Positions 47,733-58,117 of a stretch of 64,000 nucleotides of DNA are shown one piece after another. This stretch comes from Persicaria tinctoria (taxonomy: Eukaryota > Streptophyta > Magnoliopsida > Caryophyllales > Polygonaceae): positions 57,251,688-57,315,687 of the forward strand of contig JBANSL010000013.1 of assembly GCA_037127255.1 (NCBI GenBank), read 5' to 3'. The notes beneath the pieces were generated by a model. That model was not told the origin of the DNA. It did not search any database and saw nothing but the letters and a program-made list of their open reading frames with translations. Made by a program: the position numbers and the translations under genes. Numbering within the stretch: position 1 is the stretch's first letter; each line of letters begins with the position of its first letter.

Positions 47733-48178
47733 GAGCATCAACAATGGTGGGGAGGTGGGTTGCCCAAGTTGCTTTTTGCCTCGAATTGGGCAACCCGACC
47801 ATTGTATAATTAAATTAATAATTTTTTCAGTTATTTCATTTATAAACAATTTCATTTGAATATTTCAAATTATTTAAATTAATTATCAAATATAATTATA
47901 TAATTAAATTAATATTTTTTAATTTTAAAATTTATAAAAAATTTAGTTAAAATATTTTAAATTATTAAAATTAATAAGAAAAAAATTTAATTAATATTTT
48001 TTTATTTCTCGGATTTATTAACAAAAAATTTAAATTATTTTAAAGTATTAAAATTAATTATCAAATATAATTATTAAATTATAAATAATTTTTAAAATTT
48101 CTAAATCAATTAAATTATTGTAATATTTGAAAGTGGGGTATGGAATGAATTATTGGGCAACCCGACCATTGTGGAGTA
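47733..48178. mobile_element. Harbinger/Tourist-like MITE
   Basis: Starts GAGCATCAACAATGGTGG after TAA. The right side has GGGCAACCCGACCATTGTGG, the reverse of CAATGG..GGTTGCCC at the left. AT-rich interior without coding. Its extreme right end merges with the next MITE. Confidence 0.7.
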
Positions 48179-48181
48179 TGA

Positions 48182-48868
48182 GAGCATCCCCAACAGCATC
48201 CCCATATTTTCTTCAAAATGGAGAATTAAAATTCATCTTCCCTGAATTTTTTTTGTGAAATTTCCAACAGCTTCTCCATTTTAGAGAATTGTAAATTAAG
48301 TTTGAATTGAAATTTTTGAATTGAAATTTTTTAATTCCAACATGCCAGCTTCAATTCAAATTGTAATGGTAGAACTGAGTATTCAGATTGCCAAAAAAAA
48401 CGATTTAAAAATTTTCAGATTGCAAAAAAAAAAATTAAGAAAGAAAACATTTAAATTACTACTTGGAGAAATTGTAGAGTCAAGCGGGAGACTAGGGAAA
48501 CTAGCAAAATTTCATGAAGAACCCACCTTATTTGAAAAACCAAATCTAAAATTTCATGATGAATAGAGAAACCAAATACGTGCTAGATCTCAACAACTAA
48601 AGAATTCAAGCAAAACCCATCTTACTTGAGAAATTGTTGAACAATAATCATTCAAAGTTAGTTTTTGAGACTTGGAGGATGGAAGAACGTGGGAATGGAG
48701 AACGGCAAAAAAATATGGCGTTGCTGCAAATATGGAGAAGGAACCCTATTTTTTCTTCACAATCTCTATTTTAGAGAATGGGTTAGGGAAACTGTTGGGT
48801 TAAAAATGAGCCCAATATTCCCCAAAAGCCCATAATTCTCTAAAATAGGGAATCTCTTGGGTATGCTC
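48182..48868. mobile_element. Second Harbinger-like MITE, TSD TGA
   Basis: Starts GAGCATCCCCAACAG; the right end reversed reads GAGCATACCCAAGAG. TGA at 48179-48181 recurs at 48869-48871, a 3 bp duplication as in PIF/Harbinger elements. Long similar blocks (CTCTAAAATAGGGAAT, AGAGAATTATG) extend the inverted symmetry. An 81-codon frame at 48321 has no domain. It inserted at or in the end of the preceding MITE. Confidence 0.82.
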
Positions 48869-48871
48869 TGA

Positions 48872-49461
48872 TAAATGAATTGGGGAGGATTGAGGGTAAG
48901 TTAGTGGAAAGTGAGGTAGACGAATAAGAAAAAGAGAGAGAAATAACGGAGAACCCAACCTTTTCTTATGTTAAAAAATATCAATTTTTTAAATTTATTC
49001 TGTTGCATGTAGCACAGTCTAAAAGAGTCCTTTCGCATGCATGATTCACCGGCGTGCAAACCCGCTTTTCCAACTTACCAGCCCACAAAGTAAATACCTA
49101 ACGAATACCTGCCATTTTGTTTTTACATTATTTGTTTACTCAATTTCTACTTATTAGTTGGATTTCAACGTACGTAATTCAGATATATGTATTACTACTA
49201 GTGTAGGTACTTTTTAGTACACGGAAAATATATTAATATAATATTATAAATAATCTATATAGATTCTAATAAATAGAAAACAATAATATAAATATAAATA
49301 ATTTTTTCCACCAAAAAATAATATAGATGTAAATAAAATTAGTTCAACATATTATATATAATTTCTAATATATTGTTAATTAAATCTCATTTAATTAATA
49401 GATATAAATATAAATAATTCTCTCAACCAAAAAATAATTTAGATATAAATAAAATAGCACA
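48872..49461. other. AT-rich DNA, no gene seen
   Basis: Contains two similar blocks with AATAGATATAAATATAAATAATT..CCACCAAAAAATAATATAGAT (about 49260-49335 and 49390-49450), a decayed short duplication. Confidence 0.5.
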
Positions 49462-49649
49462 TATCAAATAGGTTAAATTTGGTGAATATCCATTTTTCAT
49501 GTCAAAATTAAGTAAATGTCCACTTCTTTACATAATTAAGTAAATGTCTTTTTTTTCCAAAAATAACCCTCCTTCCCCATCCCCGGCTCTTCCTCCTTCC
49601 CCCTTTGACCATTTTTAATTTTAACATTGACCATTCTAGTCAACGCCTG

Positions 49650-50300
49650 TATTTGGTGACAGTTGAGTATATTTTTTTGGTGACAGTTAATTGTGACAAT
49701 TATTTTGGTGACAATTAATTTTTTGTGACATTTTATTTTTTTCCGGTGACAGTTAGGGGAAAATCTTTTCTAGTGACAATTGATTTTCTTTTTTTCTTGT
49801 GATAATTGCTGGAGACAAAAAAATTGGGGTGAGAACTGAGAATTGATTTTCTTCCAGTGACAGTTGCCAGTAATATTTTTTCTCGGTGACAAATGGGGTT
49901 TTTCTGCTAATAGATTATTTTCGTGATGACAATTGTTGGCGATAACTATTAATGACGAGGTTGATGACAATATATTGTCACCGTGATATTGTAACCTTAA
50001 AAAAATTGTCACCATAACATTATACATCACCAAGACATTGTCCTCAACTATAGAACACTGTTTTCATATTGTTTAATCAACCGTATTGTCACCAACTTAT
50101 AAAAAACATTGTCACCAACCTCTTTTCAGTAATCTATTGACACCAACAATAAAACAGTGTAACCAACCTATTTTCATCAAGCTTTGGTCAATAATCTACT
50201 GTCACCAATTACAAATTTTTGTCACCAATCTAGTGTCAACCACCTATTTTTAGAAATTAATTGTCACCAACGACAAAACAGTGTCACCAACTACAAAGCA
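49650..50300. repeat. GGTGACA / TGTCACC motif arrays
   Basis: GGTGACA or GTGACA recurs on the left (about 49656-49895). From about 49975 the same motif appears mostly as TGTCACC(AA), so the cluster switches strand and is roughly symmetric. Probable protein-binding repeats of the element. Confidence 0.75.
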
Positions 50301-50324
50301 CTTTCATCAAACTAAAATGTTTAC

Positions 50325-50700
50325 AATGCTAATGTTATCAAATTTGTCATCTAATATTAACACATTTTTGTTACAAAACTGAAACCCTAGAACAAGGGGA
50401 TCATAGACCCAAGAGGGGCTAAACCCGAGCAGACGAAAATTTGATGTACAGTATAGTTTAGGGTTTACTCTTTAGCGTTTAGGGTCAAGGCTCTAAACCC
50501 TAAAATGTGTGTACAGTACCAATGTTATCAGATTTGTCATCTAATATTAACGCATTTTTGTTACGAAACTGAAACCCTAGAACTAGGGGAGCATAGACCC
50601 TAGAGGGGCTAAACTTGAGCAAACGAATAATTCGATGTATAATACTATAATGGCATCACATTTGTCATCTAATATTAACGCATTTTTGTTACAATAATAA
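50325..50700 (+). repeat. Three diverged direct repeats (about 185 bp)
   Basis: TTGTCATCTAATATTAACGC and ATTTTTGTTAC recur at about 50345, 50533 and 50657, with CTGAAACCCTAGAAC after the first two. Confidence 0.85.
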
Positions 50701-51009
50701 CCCTAAGTAGATGAAATTTGATGTAAAGTTTAACTTTGTAATACTTAATTGTCAGACTATATCAACTTGCAAAAATATCAAAACAAATGGGAACAGTTGA
50801 AACATTCATACTTAACATCCAAAATAGCAAGACCATCTATAGCCATCATCTCTCTCTATACGCATCCATATACTTGTCTGAAATAGCTTCAATACCACCA
50901 TGAAATGCAAGACCCTCGATATATTTGATGGTATACATACCCCAACTTTCACTACAATTGAACAGAAGGATAATGAAAATTACATTATAGCTAAATGAGA
51001 TATAAATTC

Positions 51010-51315
51010 CATTTGTCACCCCAAAAAGAATATATAACTCTACCAATTGACACAAATCTAAAAAAAACAACAAAATAACAACATAAATTCCATTTGTCAC
51101 CAAAACAGAATATATAACTCTACCAATTGTCACCAATATAAAAATAACAACATAAATTCCATTTATAACCAAAACAGAATATATAACTCTACCAATTGTC
51201 ACTGATCTAAAAATAACAACATAAATTCCATTTGTCACCAAAACAGAATATATAACTCTAACAATTGTCACCAATCTAAAAATAACAACATAAATTCTAT
51301 TTGTCACCAAATGTG
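51010..51315 (+). repeat. 69 bp tandem array
   Basis: CATAAATTCCATTTGTCACC starts at 51082, 51151, 51220 and 51289, exactly 69 bases apart, with a partial copy upstream near 51001. Because 69 is a multiple of three, a minus-strand 165-codon frame with 23-residue repeats survives; I regard it as a by-product. Confidence 0.92.
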
Positions 51316-52089
51316 GGTTCCTCGTCATCACAAAAAAAAACAAAAAATTGTCATCAAACTAAAATGTGTGTATAGTGCTAATGTTATTACCTTTATGACA
51401 TAATATTACCTCACTTTTGTCATCAAACTGAAACCCTTTATGCATATACCTACGTACGTACACCCATCAAACCTTTCAACATTCTTAAAAATGGCTTACA
51501 AGTAACAACGTAATCGAATCCAACTCATCTAAGACTATAAATGGCAACTTAAATCTGAATTCAATGGTTGTCTCGCAACATCTCTCTCAAAAAATCCATT
51601 GAAATACTGAATGAAACTAGTAACAGGGAAGTTAATGTTTAAAATTGGAATGATATAGTGAATTTAATGTTTAAAACCGATTTGTAGTTGGAAATTTGTG
51701 AATTTTATCTGTATATATTTGATGGGAACATTAACTAGTTTAGAAAGAGTAACTAGTAGTATATATATGCACTAAGATTAATGTGAAACACGTAGCATTA
51801 ATTAATAAAGTGACGGTAATCGACTTTAAGATTGAACTATCAGATAATCTAACTAACTGAGGTTTACTACCCCTAGTCCCCTTCGGCTACAGCCCTACAC
51901 CTTTGTCCGCTCTCCGCTGTAATTGAATTATGGGCATGAGGGATGGGAGGGAGATGGGTAAAATATAATGAGGGTATTGTGGGTATTATGAAAATATTTT
52001 GGACACTTTCTTAATCGCTACATAAAAATGGACATTTACCTAATTAGGTTTTCTAAATGGATATTTGACCAAATTTTTCCTATCAAATA

Positions 52090-52432
52090 TTACTTATTTA
52101 TCTATTAATATTTTTGGTAAATATGACTATGAATTATTTGTTATTTATATTTTTGTCAATCAACTAAAATATATATAGATAGATTGTAACTTTCTATAAA
52201 CTATGACAACATATTATTTTATTAATTTTTTCCGTAGGATCAACTACAATGCGCCATATAAGACACTATGCATCGGTATATAGATAGATTATCCTACACT
52301 CTGATATATATTTTTGTCCAATTGTAGTTGTTAAATTAAATAGTTGTTTGAAATCTTTTTAGATATATTTCAAATAATCATAAATTAAATTAAGATTAAA
52401 ATCAATTAAAATACATATACAACATGTATATA
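52090..52432. other. AT-rich DNA, no gene seen
   Basis: Unique spacer between two MULEs. Confidence 0.5.
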
Positions 52433-52628
52433 TATATTTCGGAAAAAATTTGCAAAATAGGCACTTTTTTTGGACGAATTTGCAAAATGGTCATGTTTTT
52501 GGACAAATTAGCAAGATGTCCACTATATAACCGTAATTAAGAATCTCGCTCTAACCTCCCCCTATCTCTCTCTCGCCGTCTCCAGCGCTCTCCTCCCTCC
52601 CTCCAACTGTTCCATCCACCTACCGCCG

Positions 52629-53015
52629 TTGCCTCATCCTCTCGATCCCAGATCCGCCTCCTCCTGGTGGATAGTGTTGATTTTCGCCGCCTGGATCCGA
52701 ATCCGCTACGAAGAACTCAACCCCGTCACCGAAGATCTCCAATCCATCTCCATTTGCGGCCATGTCTTCCACGAACTCCGGTACTCCCTCCCTCTCTCAT
52801 CTGTTCCTTCAATTTCTATCCATTTAGCTTCAAATTAGCCTACAATCTTCGATGTCTTTTCGTGAAATCTTGCTATCAATTGTTCAAAAGGCTTGATTGA
52901 GTGGCGATTAACCTAACCAGTTGTTCCTATTTGGTTTGGCGTCGCTTCGGTTCAAAACCCTAGCTTTCAGCAGTGGTTCGAGTACAGTACGAAATCGAAG
53001 AAGCTTACCTGTCCG
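52629..53015 (+). pseudogene. Captured RING-finger (TRAIP-like E3 ligase) exons
   Basis: First exon ends at 52780 and reads IRYEELNPVTEDLQSISICG then HVFHEL, donor CCG/GTACTC. Second exon from 52964 reads FQQWFEYSTKSKKLTCP. Together they give the core of a RING domain (C-x-YEEL.. CGHxFHExC..QW) as in TRAIP-type ubiquitin ligases. Two zinc ligands are changed by TGC to CGC transitions: I-C-Y is I-R-Y, and the Cys after HEL, split across the intron, becomes Arg. After LTCP the frame leaves the family. It cannot fold as a zinc-binding RING. RING assignment is good; TRAIP-like is my best guess. Confidence 0.75.
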
Positions 53016-53800
53016 CGAGCGAGCGACCGATTGTGCTCAGATCTATGAGAGGTTGTGCTCCGCGAGCGGAGCGGTGGTCCGGTGGTCCCAGATCTATGTG
53101 TTGTGAGGCCGAGGGTGGCGACTTGGAGCAATGGCCTGAGGAACCTTCTGCAGCAATGGAGCAATTGCCTGAAATGAGTACCTAAATCATGTATCATAAA
53201 CGTGTTTGTAAGCTACTTGGATGAATCAAGCTAAAATTATATTTTAGAGCAACAGATTCATCTTATCTTTATATGTGAATTTTTTTATTCATCTGTGTAG
53301 AACCTTAGTTTTCCTATAGTTCTACATTTAGGTAATACCTCCTTTGCTGAAAACCTTAACATAGTTAATCTCTCCAACTTGGCCAAGTTACATTCAAATT
53401 GCTTATATGTATCGAACAGAAGAACACATCTAGAACAACTTCATGTAATTGGCTGGAAGTTCATCAAGACAGTCATTTTCCCACCTAATGAAGCTTATGA
53501 AATCTTATTCCATGTGCTTAATCAATTTATTTTGTGTGTTTTTGGTAAAATATAGTTTTGCCTTATCCTAAGATGATCTGTAATGCCTAGTGTTGTGGGT
53601 TCTTGTAAGAAATGATGGAACCCATTTCATTGTGTAATTCAGTTACTTGGTGAATAACCTTTTATGTCATGAATTCTGATAGCCCTTTGCCAGAATTATG
53701 GGTTATTTGTTTGTCAATCGCATTGATATTACCTTTGTGCTTGCTTTTTCACACTTGCCTTTTCTGATAGTGTTGTAAACTACTTGTGATTTCACATGGT
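53016..53800. other. Pack-MULE interior, no gene recognised
   Basis: 53016-53180 remains GC-rich and open (GAGGDLEQWPEEPSAA-type residues) but I recognise nothing. 53190-53800 is AT-rich and intron-like. Confidence 0.4.
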
Positions 53801-53807
53801 GTGGCAG

Positions 53808-53908
53808 CACGTGATTTAATTGCGCTCATGGCTGAGCACTTGGGTATTCAAGGTGGGGATAAGATCACTAAACCAGCTGTAAAAAAGCCAAAGGAGCAAT
53901 CGGGATAG
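53808..53908 (+). pseudogene. Captured terminal exon, parent unknown
   Basis: Acceptor GTGGCAG, then RDLIALMAEHLGIQGGDKIT and KPAVKKPKEQSG with stop TAG. Short, clean and with a lysine-rich end, like a genuine last exon. I cannot name the parent gene. It might belong to the same source as the RING exons or to another. Confidence 0.45.
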
Positions 53909-53965
53909 TAGGTAGAAAGTTTATAGATTACAAATGCATATATATTCGTCAAGGGTTCATATAAA

Positions 53966-54034
53966 GCCTATTAGCTCAAAATGGTAGAGCAATGTGCCTA
54001 TGCACAATGATGCAGGTTCAAATCCCGCATAGGC
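53966..54034 (+). ncRNA. tRNA-like sequence, copy 3
   Basis: GCCTAT/ATAGGC acceptor, TAGCTCAAAATGGTAGAGC A-box, TGTGC..GCACA hairpin, B-box AGGTTCAAATCCC. One T-stem mismatch. Followed by the same TCTCTTCGTGAATAAGAG and GTGCAAAAATAAAATT body as copy 1. No inverted partner was found downstream. Confidence 0.7.
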
Positions 54035-54059
54035 TATCTATGTGGTATCTCTTATTATG

Positions 54060-55725
54060 CTTCTCTTCGTGAATAAGAGTATAAGGTGCAAAAATAAAAT
54101 TGTAATGTGCAGTTGTGCAACTCTAAAGTGCAGTTGTGCAATTGTAAAAAAAAAAACTTAAAAAAAGTGTTGATGTGAAAAAAAAAAGATTTTTTTAAAA
54201 AAAGTGCTGACACAAATAGAATAAAAAGTTCACAAATTAGAATAAAAAGCGCAAGAATAATATTATTAAGTGCACAAATCTGATTTGAATTGTTTATTGG
54301 ATACGAGTATGAACAAGTTCTAAATTGCACATTCAAACTAAAATAACTTTCAAATCTAATTTGCACAACATAAACTTATATTTGCACAACACGATATTAT
54401 ATTTGCACAATGTAAATTTATATTTGCACTTTTTATTCTATTTGAGTCAGCACAACATAATTTGTAAAGTGTAGTTGTGCAACTGTAAAGTACAGTTGTG
54501 CAACTGTAAAGAACAATTGTGCAAATTTTAGAAATTATATGTGCAATTTTAGTTTGAATGTGCAATTTAGAACTTAAATGTGTATTTTTTTTCGTGTCAA
54601 CACTTTTTAATCATAGTAGACCGGACTATACCATGCTATATAAAAATATAGAACGGATCCTAATCCTCCAATAATGATTAAAATATTAAATATTTGGAAA
54701 ATTCGTAAGTAATATTGATTGATTAGTTAAAAAGACGTTGACACATCAATAGACTATGTTTGCACAACATGAGAGATTGGTGGAAAACCATCTAAGCACT
54801 ATTTCACTAGATTACACTATTTCACTAGATTACATGCTCTTATTTTTGCTCAACAATTCTTTATTTTTGCACAACATGCTCTTATTTTTTGCACAACATG
54901 CTCTTATTTTTTGTAAATATAATTTTATACTTTTTAATAGATTATTGCACAACACGGTCATATTTCTGCTCATCAATAGAGTAAAATTGCACAACATGGG
55001 GGATTGGTGAAATTTTGCTCAACATCATCTTATTTTTGCTCAACTATAGGTTATTTTTGCACAACAATCGAGACTTGTGAATTTGTTTTCAACATGATCT
55101 TATTTTCTCTCAAATAATTTCATATTTTCTCATTAAATTATTGCCCAACATGCTCTTATTTTTGCTCATCAATACTTTATTTTTGCACAACATTCGAGAC
55201 TTGTGAAATTGTGTCTCAACATGATCTTACTTTTCGTAAATATAATTTTATACTTTTTAATAGATTATTGCACAACATGGTCTTATTTTTGCTCATCAAT
55301 AGACAATAATTGCACAACATGGGAGATTGGTGAAATTTTGCTCAACATCATCTTATTTTTGCTCAACTATAGGTTATTTTTGCACAACAATCGAGACTTG
55401 TGAATTTGTTTTCAACATGATCTTATTTTCACTCAAATAATTTCATACTTTCTCAATAAATTATTGCACAACATGCTCTTATTTTTACTCATCAATACTT
55501 TATTTTTGCACAATATTCGAGACTTGTGAAATTGTGTTTCAACATGATCTTACTTTTTGTAAATATAATTTTATACTTTTTAATAGATTATTGCACAACA
55601 TGGTCTTATTTTTGCTCATCAATAGACAATAATTGCACAACATGGGTGATTGGTGAAATTTTGCTCAACATCATCCTATTTTTGCTCAACTATAGGTTAT
55701 TTTTGCACAACTAGTGGTAAAGTTA
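54060..55725 (+). repeat. TTGCACAAC minisatellite region
   Basis: First GTGCAGTTGTGCAACT repeats (54090-54150 and, inverted, 54350-54560). From 54755 come long repeats built of TTGCACAACATG, CTCTTATTTTTGCTCATCAA and CAACATGATCTTA. A block of about 323 bp at 55060-55380 is nearly repeated at 55384-55706. Short open frames across it are by-products. Confidence 0.85.
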
Positions 55726-55840
55726 GTGCTGACACTGATATTAGTTACAATTATTGCTGACACTGATATTAGTTACAATTAGTGTTGACACTGATATTAG
55801 TTACAATTAGTGTTGATACTGATATTAGTTACAATCAAGT
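55720..55840 (+). repeat. Tandem repeat GCTGACACTGATATTAGTTA
   Basis: Four copies of a 30-base unit (GTGTTGACACTGATATTAGTTACAATTA variants). Confidence 0.9.
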
Positions 55841-56247
55841 CATCTTCCTAAGTAATAACTTTGTAGTTCGGTATATATTTTTAGAGAGCATACGAAGAAA
55901 GATAGCATCTCATTTTTCATGTCAGCAATCCCACTCAGAATCTCCATATTCTGTACATGACCAAGGTTGTTTAAAAAGTCTAATTCAAGACCCTCCTGCT
56001 GCTACAGCTTTTCCTCCCTCTTCTCCTTTGCCACTTTCTCATACTCTGGAATGGAGTCGTCTTTATCCACTAGAAAACCAATATGTTTTTGGTTGTATGC
56101 AGTTAAGCACATATCACATTGACATAAGGCATTCCTCCAGCTTTTTCCCAGGAACATTGCCTTATTCTTAGCTGATACAGGCGCCTCTGTTCCAATATCA
56201 AGTCCTAGAAGACAAATTTTGCTTGACCCAACAGATTGACTAAATTT

Positions 56248-56525
56248 CTATAGGGTTTCTTCTGTAGAGACAAGCTTAACATCTCCATTGCTTTTTGCAA
56301 GTTCACTAAGACAGGTATCATTCCCAACATTAGATGATTTGGCATTAGGTTGAACCTCTTCCATTACGCCTTTCTCCTTGGCTTTTGTAGCAGATTCACC
56401 CTTCCTGGGATAGAGAGTTAAGAAACTATAAACTGTTGAGCAAGTCTGGCATATCATATCCTCGTAAGTCAGCTCCCCTTCCTCATCTCTTGGAATTTGA
56501 AATAGATTATTTGGTCATCGTTAAT
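56248..56525 (-). pseudogene. Captured UBR7-like exon fragment
   Basis: On the minus strand: FQIPRDEEGELTYEDMICQT then CSTVYSFLTLYP, followed by a lysine/glutamate-rich tail and stop TAG at 56248-56250. This is the end of the PHD-like zinc region of UBR7-type proteins (xIPRDEEGEPxYEDxICxxCSxxCSFLxxYP), where the last Cys of CSxVCSF is Tyr here. UBR7 proteins are UBR-box/PHD ubiquitin-ligase-type chromatin factors. The UBR box is missing. Family call rests on this motif run. Confidence 0.75.
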
Positions 56526-56756
56526 CATTCAAAGTTGAGCGAACCGCAAATATATCAGAGCGGTTGTAAGCACTCTTTTACATACATATCAGGCACCTAA
56601 AACATGGTGTTTTAATGATATAATGAAATTTTAGAATTCCTTAACTTAATAATACCATAATTGTGAGAGTGGGACGATGCTAACTTCACAAATAGATAAT
56701 GGATGCAATATAATACTACGTGCTATAATGGTAGGTTAGAAAACGTACATCTCATA

Positions 56757-57240
56757 TCGTTGGTCTATTATGTCTAGCTGATGCTGAAGCTGTTCTGCAG
56801 TCCAAACCAACTGCAAATTATCATAGTCTAGACTTGTAATGTTGATATCCATATTAGGAGAAAGTGATACTTTAAAACCCTGCAAAGGGAATATTGGATG
56901 TGTCACTTCGAGTTCTTAGAACCTTTTATGCATCTCTGGACAAAAAGGATAGTAAATAGCGTGATAAAAAGATTGCAGGCATTAGCAAATATAGAGAATG
57001 GTCATAAATTTGAGAAAGACATCAAAGTTAAAATTAATTATTAAGCATAATACATCCGCATAACTAATCACCAAGACTGCTGGAGATTGCAATTCATAAT
57101 TCTATATAGTCCAGAAAATAATATGAATACCTCAATCACTTTGTTCCTTTTCACTGTCAAGTACTTTTCTTTTCCACGCCCAAACATGTACTTACCCATA
57201 ACGGAAGCTTCACTTGGACCTCCACAGAGGTCTTCAAATT
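56757..57240 (-). pseudogene. Two captured exons of an unknown gene
   Basis: Exon at 57240-57131 reads FEDLCGGPSEASVMGKYMFG then GKEKYLTVKRNKVIE, donor GAG/GTATTC. Exon at 56879-56757, after acceptor TTTGCAG, reads GFKVSLSPNMDINITSLDYD and LVWTAEQLQHQLDIIDQRYE. The splice joins in frame without stops, so the parent was a real gene. I do not recognise it. Confidence 0.5.
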
Positions 57241-57269
57241 TTCTCAACTAGTGGTATAAATTGGCATTG

Positions 57270-57570
57270 CTTATCAATCGATCGAAGATTGATTGATAAG
57301 AAAAACAGTTGGAAGCAAAGATCGATTGATAAGTAAAACAGTCGGAAGCAAAATTCGAGTTCCTAAAAATACAGTCACTCAGCCTATTGGAGCATTTCAT
57401 CAAACAGGTTATGTGCAAAATAAAAAACAACCTATCTATCACAAATATAAAACAACAAGGACAAGATTTCAGATTTCATTCAGCAATTGTAGCCATCACA
57501 AACAAAATCGAGTTCCTTTTCAATCGATCGAAGATCGATTGATGAGGAAAACAGTCGGAAGCAAAATCTG
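57270..57570. repeat. Direct/inverted repeats with ATCGATCGAAGATTGATTGA
   Basis: ATCGATCGAAGATTGATTGAT..AAACAGT(T/C)GGAAGCAAA occurs at about 57278, 57322 (partial) and 57525. Confidence 0.8.
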
Positions 57571-57667
57571 TCACATGTATGCTCAATTTCAAAGCCTTTA
57601 CAGTGCAATTTGACAAAGAAACATAAACACAAACACTTTGAGACTTCAAAATCGACTCCAACACTTA

Positions 57668-57715
57668 GAAAATCGAAGAAAATTTGCGCCAAAGGCGCAA
57701 ATTTTCTTCGATTTG
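57668..57715. repeat. Near-perfect 45 bp palindrome
   Basis: AAATCGAAGAAAATTTGCGCC, three A, then GGCGCAAATTTTCTTCGATTT: arms of 21 bases with a 3-base loop. Could be a strong hairpin in RNA or a junction of two TIR-like ends. Confidence 0.9.
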
Positions 57716-57717
57716 TT

Positions 57718-57818
57718 AACGTTTCGAACATGCTATACTTACTTGATTTCAATCCAGTTTCGAACATGCTATACTTACTTGATTTCAATCCAGTTTCGAA
57801 CATGCTATACTTACTTGA
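57718..57818 (+). repeat. 36 bp tandem repeat, three copies
   Basis: TTTCGAACATGCTATACTTA followed by CTTGATTTCAATCCAG occurs at 57721, 57757 and 57793. Confidence 0.93.
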
Positions 57819-57889
57819 TTCGATTTGAGGAACGTCAAAATCAGTGGTTTTGATTGGATCGGAGAGGTCGGCGGTATCGGCGAGCAGTT

Positions 57890-58018
57890 GAGCAGCAGAG
57901 AGAGCAGTGTGAAGGAGAGAGAGAGAGCGTCGCGAAGGGGAGAGAGAGCGCGAAAGAGAGAGAGCGTCGAAGAGAGAGCAGCGCGAAGGAGAGAGAGTGC
58001 GTCGGAGAGAGAGAGCAG
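57890..58018 (+). repeat. GA-rich low-complexity stretch
   Basis: Runs of GAGAGAG with GCGTCG and GCGCGAAG inserts beside the right TIR of the Pack-MULE. Arg/Glu-rich frames here are by-products. Confidence 0.85.
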
Positions 58019-58117
58019 TATATATTTAGGACATTTCACAAAATTGTCCCAAAACGTGGACATTTCGCAAATTAGGCCCTATTTTGTGGCTATTTCGCAA
58101 ATTGCCCCTATATTTCG

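Larger units (their letters stand above)
49471..52080. mobile_element. Non-autonomous MULE with perfect 9 bp TSD
   Basis: TATCAAATA at 49462-49470 recurs exactly at 52081-52089. The termini GGTTAAATTTGGTGAATATC and, reversed, GGAAAAATTTGGTCAAATAT continue as inverted repeats through ATCCATTT and GTAAATGTCCA (about 55 bp). No transposase. Inside are many GGTGACA/TGTCACC motifs, a triplicated block near 50330-50700 and a 69 bp tandem array. A 9 bp duplication with long TIRs is the Mutator-like signature. Confidence 0.95.
52442..58108. mobile_element. Pack-MULE with perfect 9 bp TSD
   Basis: TATATTTCG at 52433-52441 recurs at 58109-58117. The left terminus (AAAAATTTGCAAAATAGGC, then ATTTGCAAAATGGTCATG and AGATGTCCAC) and the right one reversed (GGGGCAATTTGCGAAATAGC, then AATTTGCGAAATGTCCACG) form about 90 bp imperfect TIRs. 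No transposase. The interior holds exon fragments from a RING gene, an unknown gene, a UBR7-like gene and another unknown gene, with splice sites and introns kept, plus a tRNA-like element and minisatellites. Introns show capture at the DNA level. Confidence 0.94.

Noticed and set aside
50846..51343. 165-codon open frame
   Set aside because: Most of it is the 69 bp minisatellite read on the minus strand; kept only as a low-interest finding.
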